The translations under genes were made by a program, and so were the position numbers. This document shows positions 36,777-49,300 of a stretch of DNA of 64,000 nucleotides, piece by piece; the stretch's first letter is position 1, and each line of letters opens with the position of its first letter. The notes beneath the pieces are model-generated. The model made no database searches and had not been told where the DNA came from. It worked only from the letters and a program-made list of their open reading frames with translations. Origin of the DNA: Liquidambar formosana. Lineage: Eukaryota; Streptophyta; Magnoliopsida; Saxifragales; Altingiaceae. The stretch lies in NCBI GenBank assembly GCA_039720395.1, contig CM077828.1, forward strand, positions 16,404,264 through 16,468,263. Direction: 5' to 3'.

Positions 36777-38521
36777 CAGGGAGTGATCAGAAGAAATCTT
36801 GTACACCTTGTAGGCACATGAGATTTTATGACACGTGTCGAGAACAGAGGGTTGTCTATAGTTGGAAAAGGGGGCCCCACAGGGACACGTGGATGTCATG
36901 ACACGCACAGCACATGACCAGCACGAGGTCTCCGCCACGGGATTTGAGGGCCGCGTAAGAAGCATACACACTCGAGGAAGGGGAATATGTTTCGAGGGCA
37001 TGAGGGACGAAGGAGAGTGTCGAGGGCGAAAAGGCCGAAGGATCGAGGATTGGGAGGGTCGAGGATCATAGGAAGGGAAGAGCTGAGGACGACTCGAAAG
37101 GCCACTTCGTCTATGATACCTCAGCCTTGTATGAGACAAATTAGTGGGCATTTAATGACTGACATAAGTTAGTAAGAGAGTTGGTAAAACACGCTGACAA
37201 TATCAGAGGCAACCTTACCTAAGGACCCTCGAGGTCCAAACCCAAGTACAAATGACGTGACAAGGGATGGGCTCGTAGATCCTGAGGAGATCTACAAGCT
37301 TGATAATCCCACCTGCCTCAGCAGAGCATTAAATGCTCCTGAAGGTCATTCGCGAGAATCCCTTGAATTGTCACGTCACCCCTATTCACTGAGTAGTCAC
37401 ATCTTGGGCTCACTATAAAATGAGGCCCAAGCTCTGAAGAAAGGGGATTAGCAAAAAGGGAAAGAGAAAAGGAGATAAGAAGAGAAAAGAGAGAGAAGAC
37501 AAAGAGAAGAAAAAAGAGAAAAATTAACATGAAAAGAGCAAGTAAGAGAGGAGATACCTCCAACCTAGGAAGGAATCTCTCAGATGCAATGCCCTACTAA
37601 AGTCTCATAGATTCTCAATTATCCTTTCCCCAGACAGTGCTTTCACACTTATCTTCCATTCTCCTCACGAGCAGCTCACTTCCTACGTGTTTTCCTGCGG
37701 ATTTCCTCATGTGCCGATCTTGCCCTGTACCTTCTCTGTTTATTATATTGAATCCAGAATCTACCCTTCTACACACCCCAACAAATTTTTTTTTTTTTTA
37801 AATAGAAAATTATTAAGTAGTATACAATTACCTTAGAGTAGAGGCCATGAAAAAAGTAATTGCAGGAACTGAATTTTGCATTGCAGATGCAAAAGTCGGA
37901 GATGCATAAGACAACCCCAGTAAATAAAATCCCTGGTTTGCAGTGATTCTGAGAACAGAAGAGGACCAGGAAAAATAAATAAATGAAAGGAGAACAGGAA
38001 AGAAGTACAGAATCAGATAAAAGGAAAAATAAATAAATCAATAAATCATTAGTGGAAAAAACAACAGCTTCACAATTAATATATGGTTTTGAAAGACTGG
38101 TCCGATTAGCTCATATTTCTGCTTACCCAAGCAATGCTAGGAGGAAGAACTGAGCCAGCAAAGAAAAAGTAAGAGGTGGTCTCTCTTTCCTGAAAATAAT
38201 TAATAAACATCAATATTACAATGTCAACCCAACAAGAGGAAGGAAAAAATAAAAACCACTCCTTTTTCCCCACTCCATCCAAAAGGAATACTCGTAAAAA
38301 AGATGAAACACTCGTTGGAGGACTCACTTCTCTAAGAAATAAGCAAAAGGGCACAACAAAAGCACAGCAATGATGTTCCTATAAACTGGGTAAACAACTT
38401 TGCTGACACCAATGTTTAGTGCAACTCTAGAGACAATGTGAAACCCTGCAAAGCAGAGCTGCAGAACAAGCAATGCCAGAAGTAGTTTCATTTTCTCAGA
38501 TACAACACTCTCTCTTCCCAT
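35300..38521 (-). pseudogene. WAT1-related (MtN21/EamA) transporter pseudogene
   Basis: WAT1-family proteins are ten-helix EamA-type membrane transporters. Seven exons are recognisable. Exons 38521-38328, 38189-38127 and 37948-37832 are clean (AGFHIVSRVALNIGVSKVVY, KERPPLTFSLL, ITANQGFYLLGLSYASPTFA). Exon 4 (about 36757-36497) carries three in-frame stops: TAG at 36706-36704 within RRDG*AKVLG, TAA at 36592-36590, and TAG at 36556-36554 within QNWT*GCIYLLGHC. Its acceptor reads AA instead of AG. Exon 5 (36121-35963) is clean. Exon 6 (35654-35550) has lost an internal segment, breaking the frame between GIVAS and FVAVFQPVQTLL. Exon 7 (from 35406) gains one base after LYSVLWGKT, giving TGA at 35348-35346. 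Intron 3 holds a solo LTR. Multiple independent lesions make loss of function very likely. Confidence 0.93.
36804..37778 (+). mobile_element. Solo LTR in pseudogene intron 3
   Basis: The stretch 36809-37773 begins TGTAG and ends CTACA, the short inverted termini expected of an LTR. It is flanked by CACCT (36804-36808) and CACCC (37774-37778), a 4-of-5 target duplication. It contains a TATA-like CTATAAAATGAGG (about 37413) followed by purine-rich sequence. No internal retroelement region is attached, so it is probably a recombination product. The 138-residue minus-strand frame inside is compositional. Confidence 0.7.
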
Positions 38522-39060
38522 ATTTCTTTTCTTATCTCCTTGTTATATCACCTTTGGCGTTTAGATGAAGTACAACCACAAGAGAAGGCACTTATATATG
38601 GGACTTGACTTCATTTTAAAAGTGTGTATCATTTGATGCATGAGGGTAGCAAACTGCCTCACAATCATGTGCAAATGTGATCAAATATGATTTATAATAA
38701 GCTGCTATGTAATCTCTCCATGGTAGTATTGCGTTATCTTAATCCCTATTGCTTGTTGCTTGAGAATTGAAATATGCTGGGGAGACAAGGTGGAGGTGGA
38801 GCATGTTGGCCAGGTAGTTAGAGAGGCCAATCCCACTTTCTTTTCATAGGTCATGACCCCACCACTTTTACTTGACATTTTTGGTAGGACCATTGTCTAT
38901 GCCATTTATCATAGGCAGCTCGAAATTGACCCATATCCATAACTTCTTGAAAATGTGTCTTACTGCAGTAGCCCTCTGGAGGGCTCTTCAGCAATTGATG
39001 ACCATTGTCTTTGGCAACTAGTTTGCTAGGGCATCCCCAACCCAACCTAAAGAAGAAGAA

Positions 39061-39107
<47 letters not shown>

Positions 39108-40389
39108 AAATGCTCCAAAATATCACCATCTTTATTGCCAAGTTTGTATCTTTTCCTTCCTTTAGATATTAGAGTTCAAATCTTAACCGTACTTTCCAAA
39201 AAATTGCGTGGAGACTGGAGAGGTAGCCGGTACTGAAAAAGTGAAAGATAAAAATAAAATTCAAACTTCAAATGGGTGATTTGGTATTTCAAAAAATGGG
39301 GTTATCCGCAATATTGATAAAGTTGCAATGAGATTGCATAATTTGTAACTTAAAAAGAAAAAAGGAAAAAAAAAATGTGCTTAAGGTAGTTATTGTTGAC
39401 GGATGGAAGGAATCAAGACACCATGTGGTCCTCCATATGATTTGGGTATTATTTATGCGGTTATAAAATGAACAAAAATGCCCAAACATTGGAGAAGCAC
39501 ATGTACATAAAATACAATATTAGATTGCCTATGATAACGTGATGTACCAAGACTAGACTAGCCAAACCAACTATAAGTGTATAACTAGCTCTCTTCCTGT
39601 GCCCCTCCCCTTCCCAAAAAGACAAATAATAACAATAATAATTAGTTAGGTGAACATCAACAAAGTAGTCCCTTTTTTTTTTTTTTTTTTTTAAATGATA
39701 ACAATAATAATAATAATAATAATAAAAAAACGAAAAGAAAAGGAAAATTTGCATTACTTTATAAAATAAAATAAAAAAGATTTATTTTACCTGGTTTGTC
39801 CAAATTTAAAAATGATCAGAAACAAAATTTTATGAACCGAGGGAAGAATATACAAAAGAATAAAAAAATCGTATGCTTCAAAATAAATTGAAAAATTAAA
39901 TTAAAAGAATATACAAAGAGAGGTTATTCTCTGTTCCTCTTCTTTTTTTCCCCACTAGTAAGAGCAATTCATATATTCTTGTAAGAGAGGCTGCATTGAT
40001 ACAAAAAATGTCAATAATAAGGAAACAACTAATTTCCTGACAGTCTTTGCATATCGGAATAATAACAACAAATATAGTCCCACATCCAGGATGCTAGGTT
40101 ACAGCAACAAATCGAAAAACATTTGGCCATTGTTTACACATCCCTACACTAAATGTCATCATTTGATTCATTTCAAAAGTTGGGAGTTGGCTACTTGCCA
40201 TGACAGCAACCTGAGTCTAACTCAATCCTACTTGGGAGTGCAAAACTGAACTCAGAAAAATATTTGACAATAATAAACAGGGCAAGAGCCATGTCTTGTG
40301 GTGAACCCAAGAGAAACAAAAACCTCACTTTGCTAGTGATTACAAGCATCAAGAATTTCCTTTTAGAATAAATATGGCAGGCCTTCAAA
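38522..40389. other. Intergenic region with microsatellites
   Basis: The upstream flank of the WAT1 pseudogene and downstream flank of the PP2C gene. It holds a GA tract (39065-39105), a T run (39671-39692) followed by AAT units (about 39705-39725), and no recognisable gene. Confidence 0.6.
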
Positions 40390-43300
40390 TTACTTTTTCC
40401 TGAAAACTATGACAATTGCAGTGCAGTTATCTCTGCAGCGCCGCTCACGAACCGCTTCCCTTATTAGACGCCGGCTAACAGCTGTAACAGGTAAGCCCTC
40501 CTGCCAAACAATAGTAAAGGTTAAGCAAGTATGTGCTCAAAAGCTTTTTTACGTAATCATTTAACATGAACAGCTTAAAGAGTTGAAGCTTTTGAAAAGT
40601 AAGCCACTGAAAGACAACAATATGGTATTGTTCTATTATAAATTTTCTAACTGGGAACACTTACCATCTCAATTCCCCCACCAGCTAAGGGATAAGATAA
40701 ATTATATGGCTCTGTTTGTTCCATGAAAAAAATAAAGAAGATATACTCCTATATAATTATGGCAAGTTAAAATTACAACAGATGGCATGCTATTCACATT
40801 AGACAAAATTGTCAAAAAAAATAATTATAAAAAATAAAATAAAAAAATCCACCCATTCTTTTAAGAAATAATTTCCACTAATAGGGCAGACAATTGGGCA
40901 AATTATGGAAAATTTAACTGAACTGGTCATTATGTCACTAGACAAACTGTTAAAAAAGGAATAATTTCAGCAAGGAAAGATTTTAATACAATAAAAGGAG
41001 CCTATGGTAAAGTTAAAAATGGAAGCAAATATCATCCTGGTTAATAAACTCAAGAAGGCTTTCGGTTGTCCCCCTGGAAACATAATCAGTCCATTTTTAT
41101 TCACATTGCATTTCAATACAAAAATATCGTGTAATATGGAAATATCACCATAAGACCAAATGCAAGTGTAATGCAAAGGCCCCAACACCCATAAAAAGGA
41201 TGAGAGAGACAAGCGCATACCTTCAACAGTTTCTGAACAAAATCCACAGCATCACTTGGTCCAAAAACCTGAATCACATTCAAAATATCCCGTTTTATAT
41301 AATAGTGAAACTTAATGAAGAAGATCCAATGACAAAAATTGATCAACTGGCACACATATTAACATCTCAAAACAGCAAATAGAAGACATACCCCCCACAG
41401 GCCATCACAACCGAGAATAATGAAATGTTCTCTTTCTGTGAGGTCAAAAGAATGAACATCTGGGGTAGCAACAACGCCCACCTACAATTCGAGGCATTCA
41501 TTTAGATAGAAATACATCACACATTGAACGTGGATTCGTAAGGAAAAAAGCAAATCTGATGCAATAGTACATTAGTACAAGTAGAACCTTAGACCAGGAC
41601 TTAACAAAAGAATAACTCAATTCTGTGGCAATATGGAAAATACCAAACATGCACGACACGAGAAAAAGCTACACCAGTTCAAAGTGTCCACAAATACGGC
41701 AGCAAATGAACTCACCATCATATGGCTCTTTAACCAGATGTACAGTATACATATTATGATATTAATATATTTTTCTTCAATAGCTTTTATATATATTAAT
41801 AAGTATAAAAAAAAATAAAAAAAAAAAAAGATATACAATTCTCATAAGATGAGAAAGAAAAATGGACAGATAAACTATAAAATCTGCATAAAATTCTGAA
41901 AACATGCTTTTGAATTCCAACCATAGCTACCACTCATGTTTTAATGATTCTCGACTACAGAATGGTTTCAGTAAACAGACAAGCAGAAAATATTCCTGCA
42001 AGCACTGACCCACTAGTAAAGGCATCAAGGCAAAATCATCATCAACAAGGAAAATTCACTCCATCTCAATCAGGGCAATGGCAAATAAGACACTGGGGGC
42101 TTTCAAAAGTGGCATTTTTTGGGTGGGTGGTGTTTTCCTTCTTTTTCTTTTTGGTTGGATGCATGTCAATAGAGACTTTTTAGGAGGTTATTGGACCATG
42201 GTTCAAAGTCTCATCCACGATGGACAAGATCTCACCAGGTTAACCCGGTCTCGTTGAGGGGCGAGACGATATCTAAGAATGAATCAAGTATATAGTAGGT
42301 TTTATTTTTACAAAAATGAAGTCTTAATGAATGCCCATCGATCAAAACGTATACTTGATCATTGATATGTTGTGTTTATTTGTATTATTTGGGATTAATT
42401 TAGGTATGTAAAACCTAATTATAGTGTATTTTCAAGTTATAGCAGCGTGCTATGGCCTGTTTTCATATTTTTGACAATATTATGTATCCCAAGTTATTTG
42501 TTTTTCTTATTTAATGGTTCCAATATGATTGTCCTATTTTTTTTTATGATTTTTCTATAAATTTTTTGAATTTTTTAAAACATTATTTAATGCGTAAAGC
42601 TACGTCTCGCTCGAAACGCAACGAGATGAACGGGATCGAGATTACCGAGATTGAAACGTGATGATGATCGAGACCGAGACTTTGAACCATGTATTGGACA
42701 CAACAAGGTGAGAAAATAAGAAAAGTTAATTGGGCTTTGATCCCTCTTGCTCTTATGTGGATTGTGTGGAAGGAAAGAATGGAAGCTGGAAATAAGGAGA
42801 TTCTTTCTATCCTACGCTCTTCCATAACATCCATCCTGGCTTACAGGAACTAAAGCAAAGGAAATCCTGCGACCTTACGCTCCTACCTCGCTAGGAGATT
42901 GGTTGTAGATCAGGCACTCCACTTCTTGAACCATTGGAGAACTTACTACTTAAGGAAGTCAATCCTCAAGGCAGGATCTCTACTAGTTAGGTAGTAAAGC
43001 CCATAGGTAAAGCACCCTTCCTTAAGGGCTGCCACTCATAAGGAAACAACATCCTAACAAGAAGTGCTATCTCCTAACAAGAAGTGCTATCTCACTACCT
43101 AGCTCCTACCTCGCTAGGAGATTGGTTGTAGATCAGGCACTCCACTTCTTGAACCATTGGAGAACTTACTACTTAAGGAAGTCAATCCTCAAGGCAGGAT
43201 CTCTACTAGTTAGGTAGTAAAGCCCATAGGTAAAGCACCCTTCCTTAAGGGCTGCCACTCATAAGGAAACGACATCCTAACAAGTAGTGCTATCTCACTA

Positions 43301-46300
43301 CCCAGCTCTGCGCCTAGCATTCAGATTCAGTTAGCTGCTTACTTCAGGAAAGAGAATCTATTAGTTAGCTCAACATGACCTTTTATAGGGTAAGCTACCT
43401 TCCTTAAAGAGCTTACAGTCAATTCAAGGAGTAGACACACCCTTCCAATTACAAGGCACGGTGCCTTTTTTCAAACTCCACTTTTAAAGTCACAAGGCCA
43501 AATGGCAAGAGTTAACCTGGAAAACTGAAACTTAGTAGCATGAGGAAAAGAAAGGAAAAGTGATTCCTGTGGTAGGCTCTCGAACTTCATGTGATCACTA
43601 TACAGTGATTGTGAAATTGGGATCTGAGGGTGCTTTCTTGCTCCTGTTCTAACAAGAGATGTTTGAGTCTTTAATTGTGAGGTATTTATCTCTGTATTGT
43701 AAGAAATTGGGAAAATCTCCCAGGACACAGAACTATCCGTGGAAAAGATGAAGGAAGTTCTTATTGAGGCACTCTTTCTTGCATTTGGAGCTTCAGATGT
43801 TGCACATAGAACTCATTTCATGGATTCTTTGAATGTTCTAATTGTGTGCAATTATAGTTTCCTTTTCATGTAAACTCTACGTCTATTGGCCAAAGGCCCT
43901 TCATTCTTTTTAAGATTAAGAGAAAAAAAAAAAAAAAAAAAAGGGCCTACCATGATTTGTTTTTTTTTTTTTTTTTTTTTTACCGGCAACAAAATAAGAT
44001 TTTATTAAAAGGTAAAAGGAGTACAGGAGAGGACTAGAAGTCCTACAAGAAAACAAAAAGAAAGAGAAAGACGAGCTCTACAACTCATTCACAACTCTCC
44101 ATTCTGATCTAATTACAAACAAAGGAATCCCAACAAACACCTCAAAGATTGAAGCCCAAAAAGAAGCTAAAATAAACCACCCCTATCCGACAAACTCCGC
44201 ACATCCTCTAACATATAGTAAAAATTCTAGTATTTCTCTCCAACCAAATAGCCCATAAAGTAGCTGAAACAGATCATAAATTTCATAATTACTCTCTTAA
44301 GAGTGACAGTCCACACAAAAACCTGAACTCTAAAAGGCACTTTTGATTTCCAAATCATCTTGAAAGGAAGAAAAGATAGGACATTAGGATTGTCAATCAG
44401 TAACTTCAAAATAAGATTTGCAAGAAAAAAGTGAAGAAAAAAGAGGAAGTCAGCACCTCCTATCTGGAACTGACTGCCTGAGAACAACACCCTCGATCAA
44501 GGATAAAAAAGAGAACCTCCATATCATTAAGATTTATGATGGTAATTCATTATCATCTTCCAGTTAAATGTGAAAAAGCAATCTATTCAAACACAAATCC
44601 AAGATTCTAACAGGTCATCCTCGAAGATCTAAAATTGTGACATAACTATGACTAAATCAATAATGCATGCTAAGGTGGAGGACTTGGCAAACCCCCACCC
44701 CCACAAAAGAAAGTGAAAATTTGAAAATATAGGCATGGACCAGGTGCATGGACCAGGTGCACAAATTTAGTTGAAAATAGAAAGACACTTTAAGAGAAGA
44801 AGTCAAACTAGATTCGTTAACTAGAAAAAGAATATATGTCATAATTTAATTTTTCTGCATCAAAGCCACTAAGCTTCAAAGGAAAACTAAGACTTCCAGA
44901 TAAATTGCACAAAAACAGAGCACAGACAACCTTCTTGAACTGGCGGTCCCCGAATGCCCTAGAAACTTCAAGGCGTCCCTGTAGTCGTCCATTTGAACTC
45001 ACAGAACCACCAGCCTAGAAAGCAAAGCATACTCATTAATAAAATCGCATCTTCAATGGGTCAAAGTGAGTAAACTTAGATATCAACAAGCCGAAAAGAA
45101 TACATGGCATGGATGGGCAACACATATGTGATGCATTATGTACTCTGGATCACCCTCTTGTCCACTTCTGAACCTTTTTGATATTATCCTTTGACTAAAC
45201 TGTTTTTCTTTCAACCAGAAGGCAAAGAATGAATATGTCATCTTAAGTGTGGTGACATAAAAAGAAAGATAGCATGACCTGAACTCATGTTGGCTTAAAA
45301 CCTGCTAGTGAAAATTCTGACATCAAGATATTATTCATATAGTCCACAAGAACAAAAGAAGTTGACATATAATGTGTCCTGCTACATCAAGCACCAGGAA
45401 CAATGGGATGGAGAAACCTTATCATGAATATGATGCCACTACTCTACTACTAAGAGTTTCAAGAAAAAACCAAAATGGGGAAAAATCACAAACTCTGATG
45501 GCATATGGTTCAAAGTCCAAACTTGAGCAGAATGAGAATTCATAAAAACTTGGGCATCTATGAAATGCAAGAAAAAGAACAGACCACCAGCTCACAATGA
45601 GTTGAAACTCAGAATTCAATACAATGAAAGGAGCAAACAAGACAAGCCAAGCCAAGCCAAGAATTAGACTGTTCAAGCTCAGTTGAAGTTGGGCCATGCT
45701 TGAGCAATACTACCTTTTTCAAGCTTTCTTTCATGTAGGCTGGGGCAAGATTGTCCATTAATCTAATCCAACAGTCATTTCTGTCTTAACCCAACACTCG
45801 TACCTTTACTAATGCAAATTAGCAATTATAGCATACTCCAAAAGCTTAATCAAATTCTTTCATACCTCACTGACTTTGCATTAATAGGCAACTTTTCTTC
45901 AAGTGATTTCATAGAGCAAGAATATTAAGTGTTTATGTGACCAAAACTGCACATGACCAACCTCAACTATGCATGAGCCTAACCAAGCCTAGCCTATGAT
46001 TGCTCAAGTTTGGTTTCTTAAGCAACCAAGTTTGAAACTTAGGAATGGAATGGGAGTGGGAATGGAATGGAATAAGAATGGGAATGGGAATGAGAATGAG
46101 AATGGACATTCCATCCCAATGTTTGGTAAGGGGTGGGAATGGAATGAAAAAGTAAAGGTGGGACCCATTTTTAATGATTTTTACTCCTTGAAAGGAGGGA
46201 ATAGCCATTCCTTTTGGTTTGGGAAGGAATGGCTATTCCCTCATTGGAGGGAATAGACCCCCATAAGGGAGTAGCCATTCCATTCCCTTGTGCAACCAAA

Positions 46301-49300
46301 CACTCACTTTTTTTTGGAGAATGGAATCACCATTCCATTCCCTCCTTCATTCCCTCATAACAAACATAGCCTTAAGGTTGACCTTGGCACCTTCACCACC
46401 AAAAGGCTGAATGAGATTCTTGAGAAGCTGAGCCAGAGCTGTTCATGAGCAGCAGCTCAGTTTGGTTAACAGCTCCAAATAAAATTAGACTCCGTGCTAA
46501 TTAAAAGATGAATATTTCAATAGCTTTTTCTCTCTTGAAATGGGGGAGATACGCAAATCTGGAGTGTGAAATTCAATAACTGCACCTCAGTTTCTACTAC
46601 AAATATCAAACCTCAAATGATATTTATATATCATTATTCAGAAAGAATGTCACCTAATCCAACTACGCAAGAGTAGTGTAAATCATAATTCTTATAATTA
46701 GTAGGCCTCAATACTGGAATCTGCAACAATCTAGGAAAGAAACAAAGAATAAAAACAAACAAAATAGTACTATAAAAATCTCCAACATATTTATCCCTTA
46801 CCTTCTGAATACGAGCTCGTTCCTGTGGATAGATAGCCTTGTGTTCCCTTGTCAAAACAATGGCCTTTAATGGACTCACACCATCCAAATGATTCTGTGA
46901 TCCATTAGCAGTAGATGATCGTGCTACCACTGCTTTTGCATCTCCTACTGTTAGCAATGAAAACCTAGATAACATGTGGCAGCAGATCTGTTAAAAGATA
47001 CATGAGAAAAGAAAATGGGAAACATAACCAAAAGCAACATTAGCACAAGTTCCATCATATTTTTCTGACTATTACACATGCACCCCCTGTTGTTTCTAAA
47101 AATAAATCAACAACTCCTATCAGAGTGGTCAGCAACAGCGTTAACGGATAAAAATGAAAATATAGGAATAAATCATCAAACAAATCGCAGATTAGAACTT
47201 CAATAATCTTCATAAAACAAACCCAAGACAATTAATGATCTCTAGCAATTCAGTAATATTAAGATATGAGATAAGCACAATTCCTCACTGATTGAAACAT
47301 CTTGCTAGGCACCTATTATAATTTACTTAAGCCAGATTTGAATTATTTATTCAAGTAAGATAACAAATTAAAATATTTGTGAACTTACTGTTTGTCCTAA
47401 TACCCAAACACATACAGCTGTAGCACCATCCTGCCACCCCCCTATAAGAATATACAAAAAACAATAGGTAAAAGTAAAATCTTAAGTGACTTGAAAAAAT
47501 TCTTAGAACTTTTACATGTTTGCTAGTATTTATAACCAATTCAAAGAATAATTAACAAAAGAAGATAACAAAATTATAAAAAAAGCTAATGCACATGCAA
47601 CCTAAATAATCACCCATCCAGTCTTCCAGAATGATCAAACCAAAACAAAGCCCAAAGAAACATATTCAAAAGAAGGCGATAATAGATAGGTAAGGAAAAA
47701 AAAAATTGACGAGAGTACAGGACAGTCAGGACTTCATTAATAGGTGAATAAAGCATCAACCATCAAATTAGTTTAGTTACATATGAGATTAAAGATTTCA
47801 GTGTTCGTGTAAAAATTTCAGAACCATTTGCTAAATTTTTCCATGTGACCAATTGCGGATGTGATACATCTGTGCCACCTGACCTTGGCAGTTGCAATCT
47901 GCCTATATACATTAAAAGCTTAACAAAGGCCGCTTCAGTAAACACTCATTGCTTCTGTATATAAATTCTAAGATTGAGCTGCAGTGGTTTGTAATCTATA
48001 ATTAGGGCACTAGGCTATGAAAATTTGATTTCACATTCTACTTCCTTTAAATGACTTTGTTATCATGAACATAAATAATTTTTTTCATAACACACTTTCC
48101 ATTTTTTTCAGCTTCCTGCACATAAAGCTTTGAGAATCAAAATGACAAATTAATGGTATTCCTTCAACAGACTGCATAATGTGTTAAAAGATTTTTTTAT
48201 TTTTTATTTTTTATTTTTTCATTTTTTTTGATAAGGATAATGTGTTAAAAGATTTAGATAAAGTCATTTAAAGGAAGTAGTTAAAAGAAGTGATCCTATC
48301 AGTACCTGCAGCACTTTCTTGAAGGAGGGATTCATCAGTTCTCCGAAAACCTAAATCAGAAGAAATAACAAGAAAACAATGTTGATAGAAATACTTACAA
48401 AATTCTACTCAAATGAATATCATTTATAATCAAGGTACATATTCACTTCATACCATCAAGTATGGCCCTTTTGGCAGCTTTTACATCCAACTGCGGTTGT
48501 CACAAAGCATATCAAATGAGAGATGAATCAAGAAAAACATAGTCCAAACACGTAAAATCTATGTATTATGTCAGATTACACAAGTAATATCAAATCACAA
48601 AAAATAATTGTATCATAAGGACAATTACAAAGCACATAGAAGACAATAACCAGAAGAAGAAAAAAAATGGTAACAGAATCATTGGCAACTACGGGAAATG
48701 TCATTCAACACTCAACAATCAACACTTGATTTAAACAGAAACAAAAACAAAAAATCAAAAAACCTCATGAGTTGATTGTAAAAGCAGATTGGTTGGGGGT
48801 TTGTTATTACTTATTAGTTTGTGTTGAATTTTTCCTTTTTCCTTTTGGTTTGGGTCCTTATGTGAACTGCTGGTTATCCTTTTGTACCCCTCTTTTATTA
48901 ATAAAATTTTCCTTCTGTTGTTCAACAAAAAAAAAAAAAAAAAAAAAAAACATCATAAGTTTATCTAGACTTTTTTGTTTTTAAATACATTTTTGGAAAT
49001 CCATAAGCAGATTAGAAAGAAAAAAGAAAATTTAAACTAATATAAACACATAATTATACTTTAAACTACCAAAAAACCTTCTTTAAAGCATCAAAGAAAA
49101 AGGAAGAATAGAGTGCATTTTTTTGGATCTTTTTGGGCTCTTTCCTCTAAGAAATTTGGTGTTTTGCCCTTTTTTGTTTTGAATTCCGATTGGAGGGCTG
49201 TTTGTAGTTAATTTAGTAGGCTGTCTTGCTGGTTTTTGTTGGTTTACTTTCTGGTTTTGAAGGACTTCTTGTCCCCCATGTGCAATTTTTCTTATTTTCC

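Larger units (their letters stand above)
42040..43942 (+). mobile_element. LINE 3' fragment interrupted by a hAT element
   Basis: Upstream of the hAT insertion, KVAFFGWVV (about 42110-42135) matches the LINE zf-RVT region. Downstream, WALIPLALMWIVWKER (about 42733-42780) is the usual continuation. A poly-A run ends at about 43942. The interval 42880-43450 has an unusual tandem duplication. Left and right limits are approximate. It lies in PP2C intron 7, antisense to the gene. Confidence 0.7.

Noticed and set aside
36735..37151. 138-residue minus-strand open frame
   Set aside because: Falls across the GA microsatellite and the solo LTR; the Ser/Leu run is simple repeat translation.
37318..37563. 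Leu/Phe-rich 81-residue minus-strand frame resembling a membrane protein
   Set aside because: Produced by the purine-rich stretch downstream of the LTR TATA box; no family pattern.
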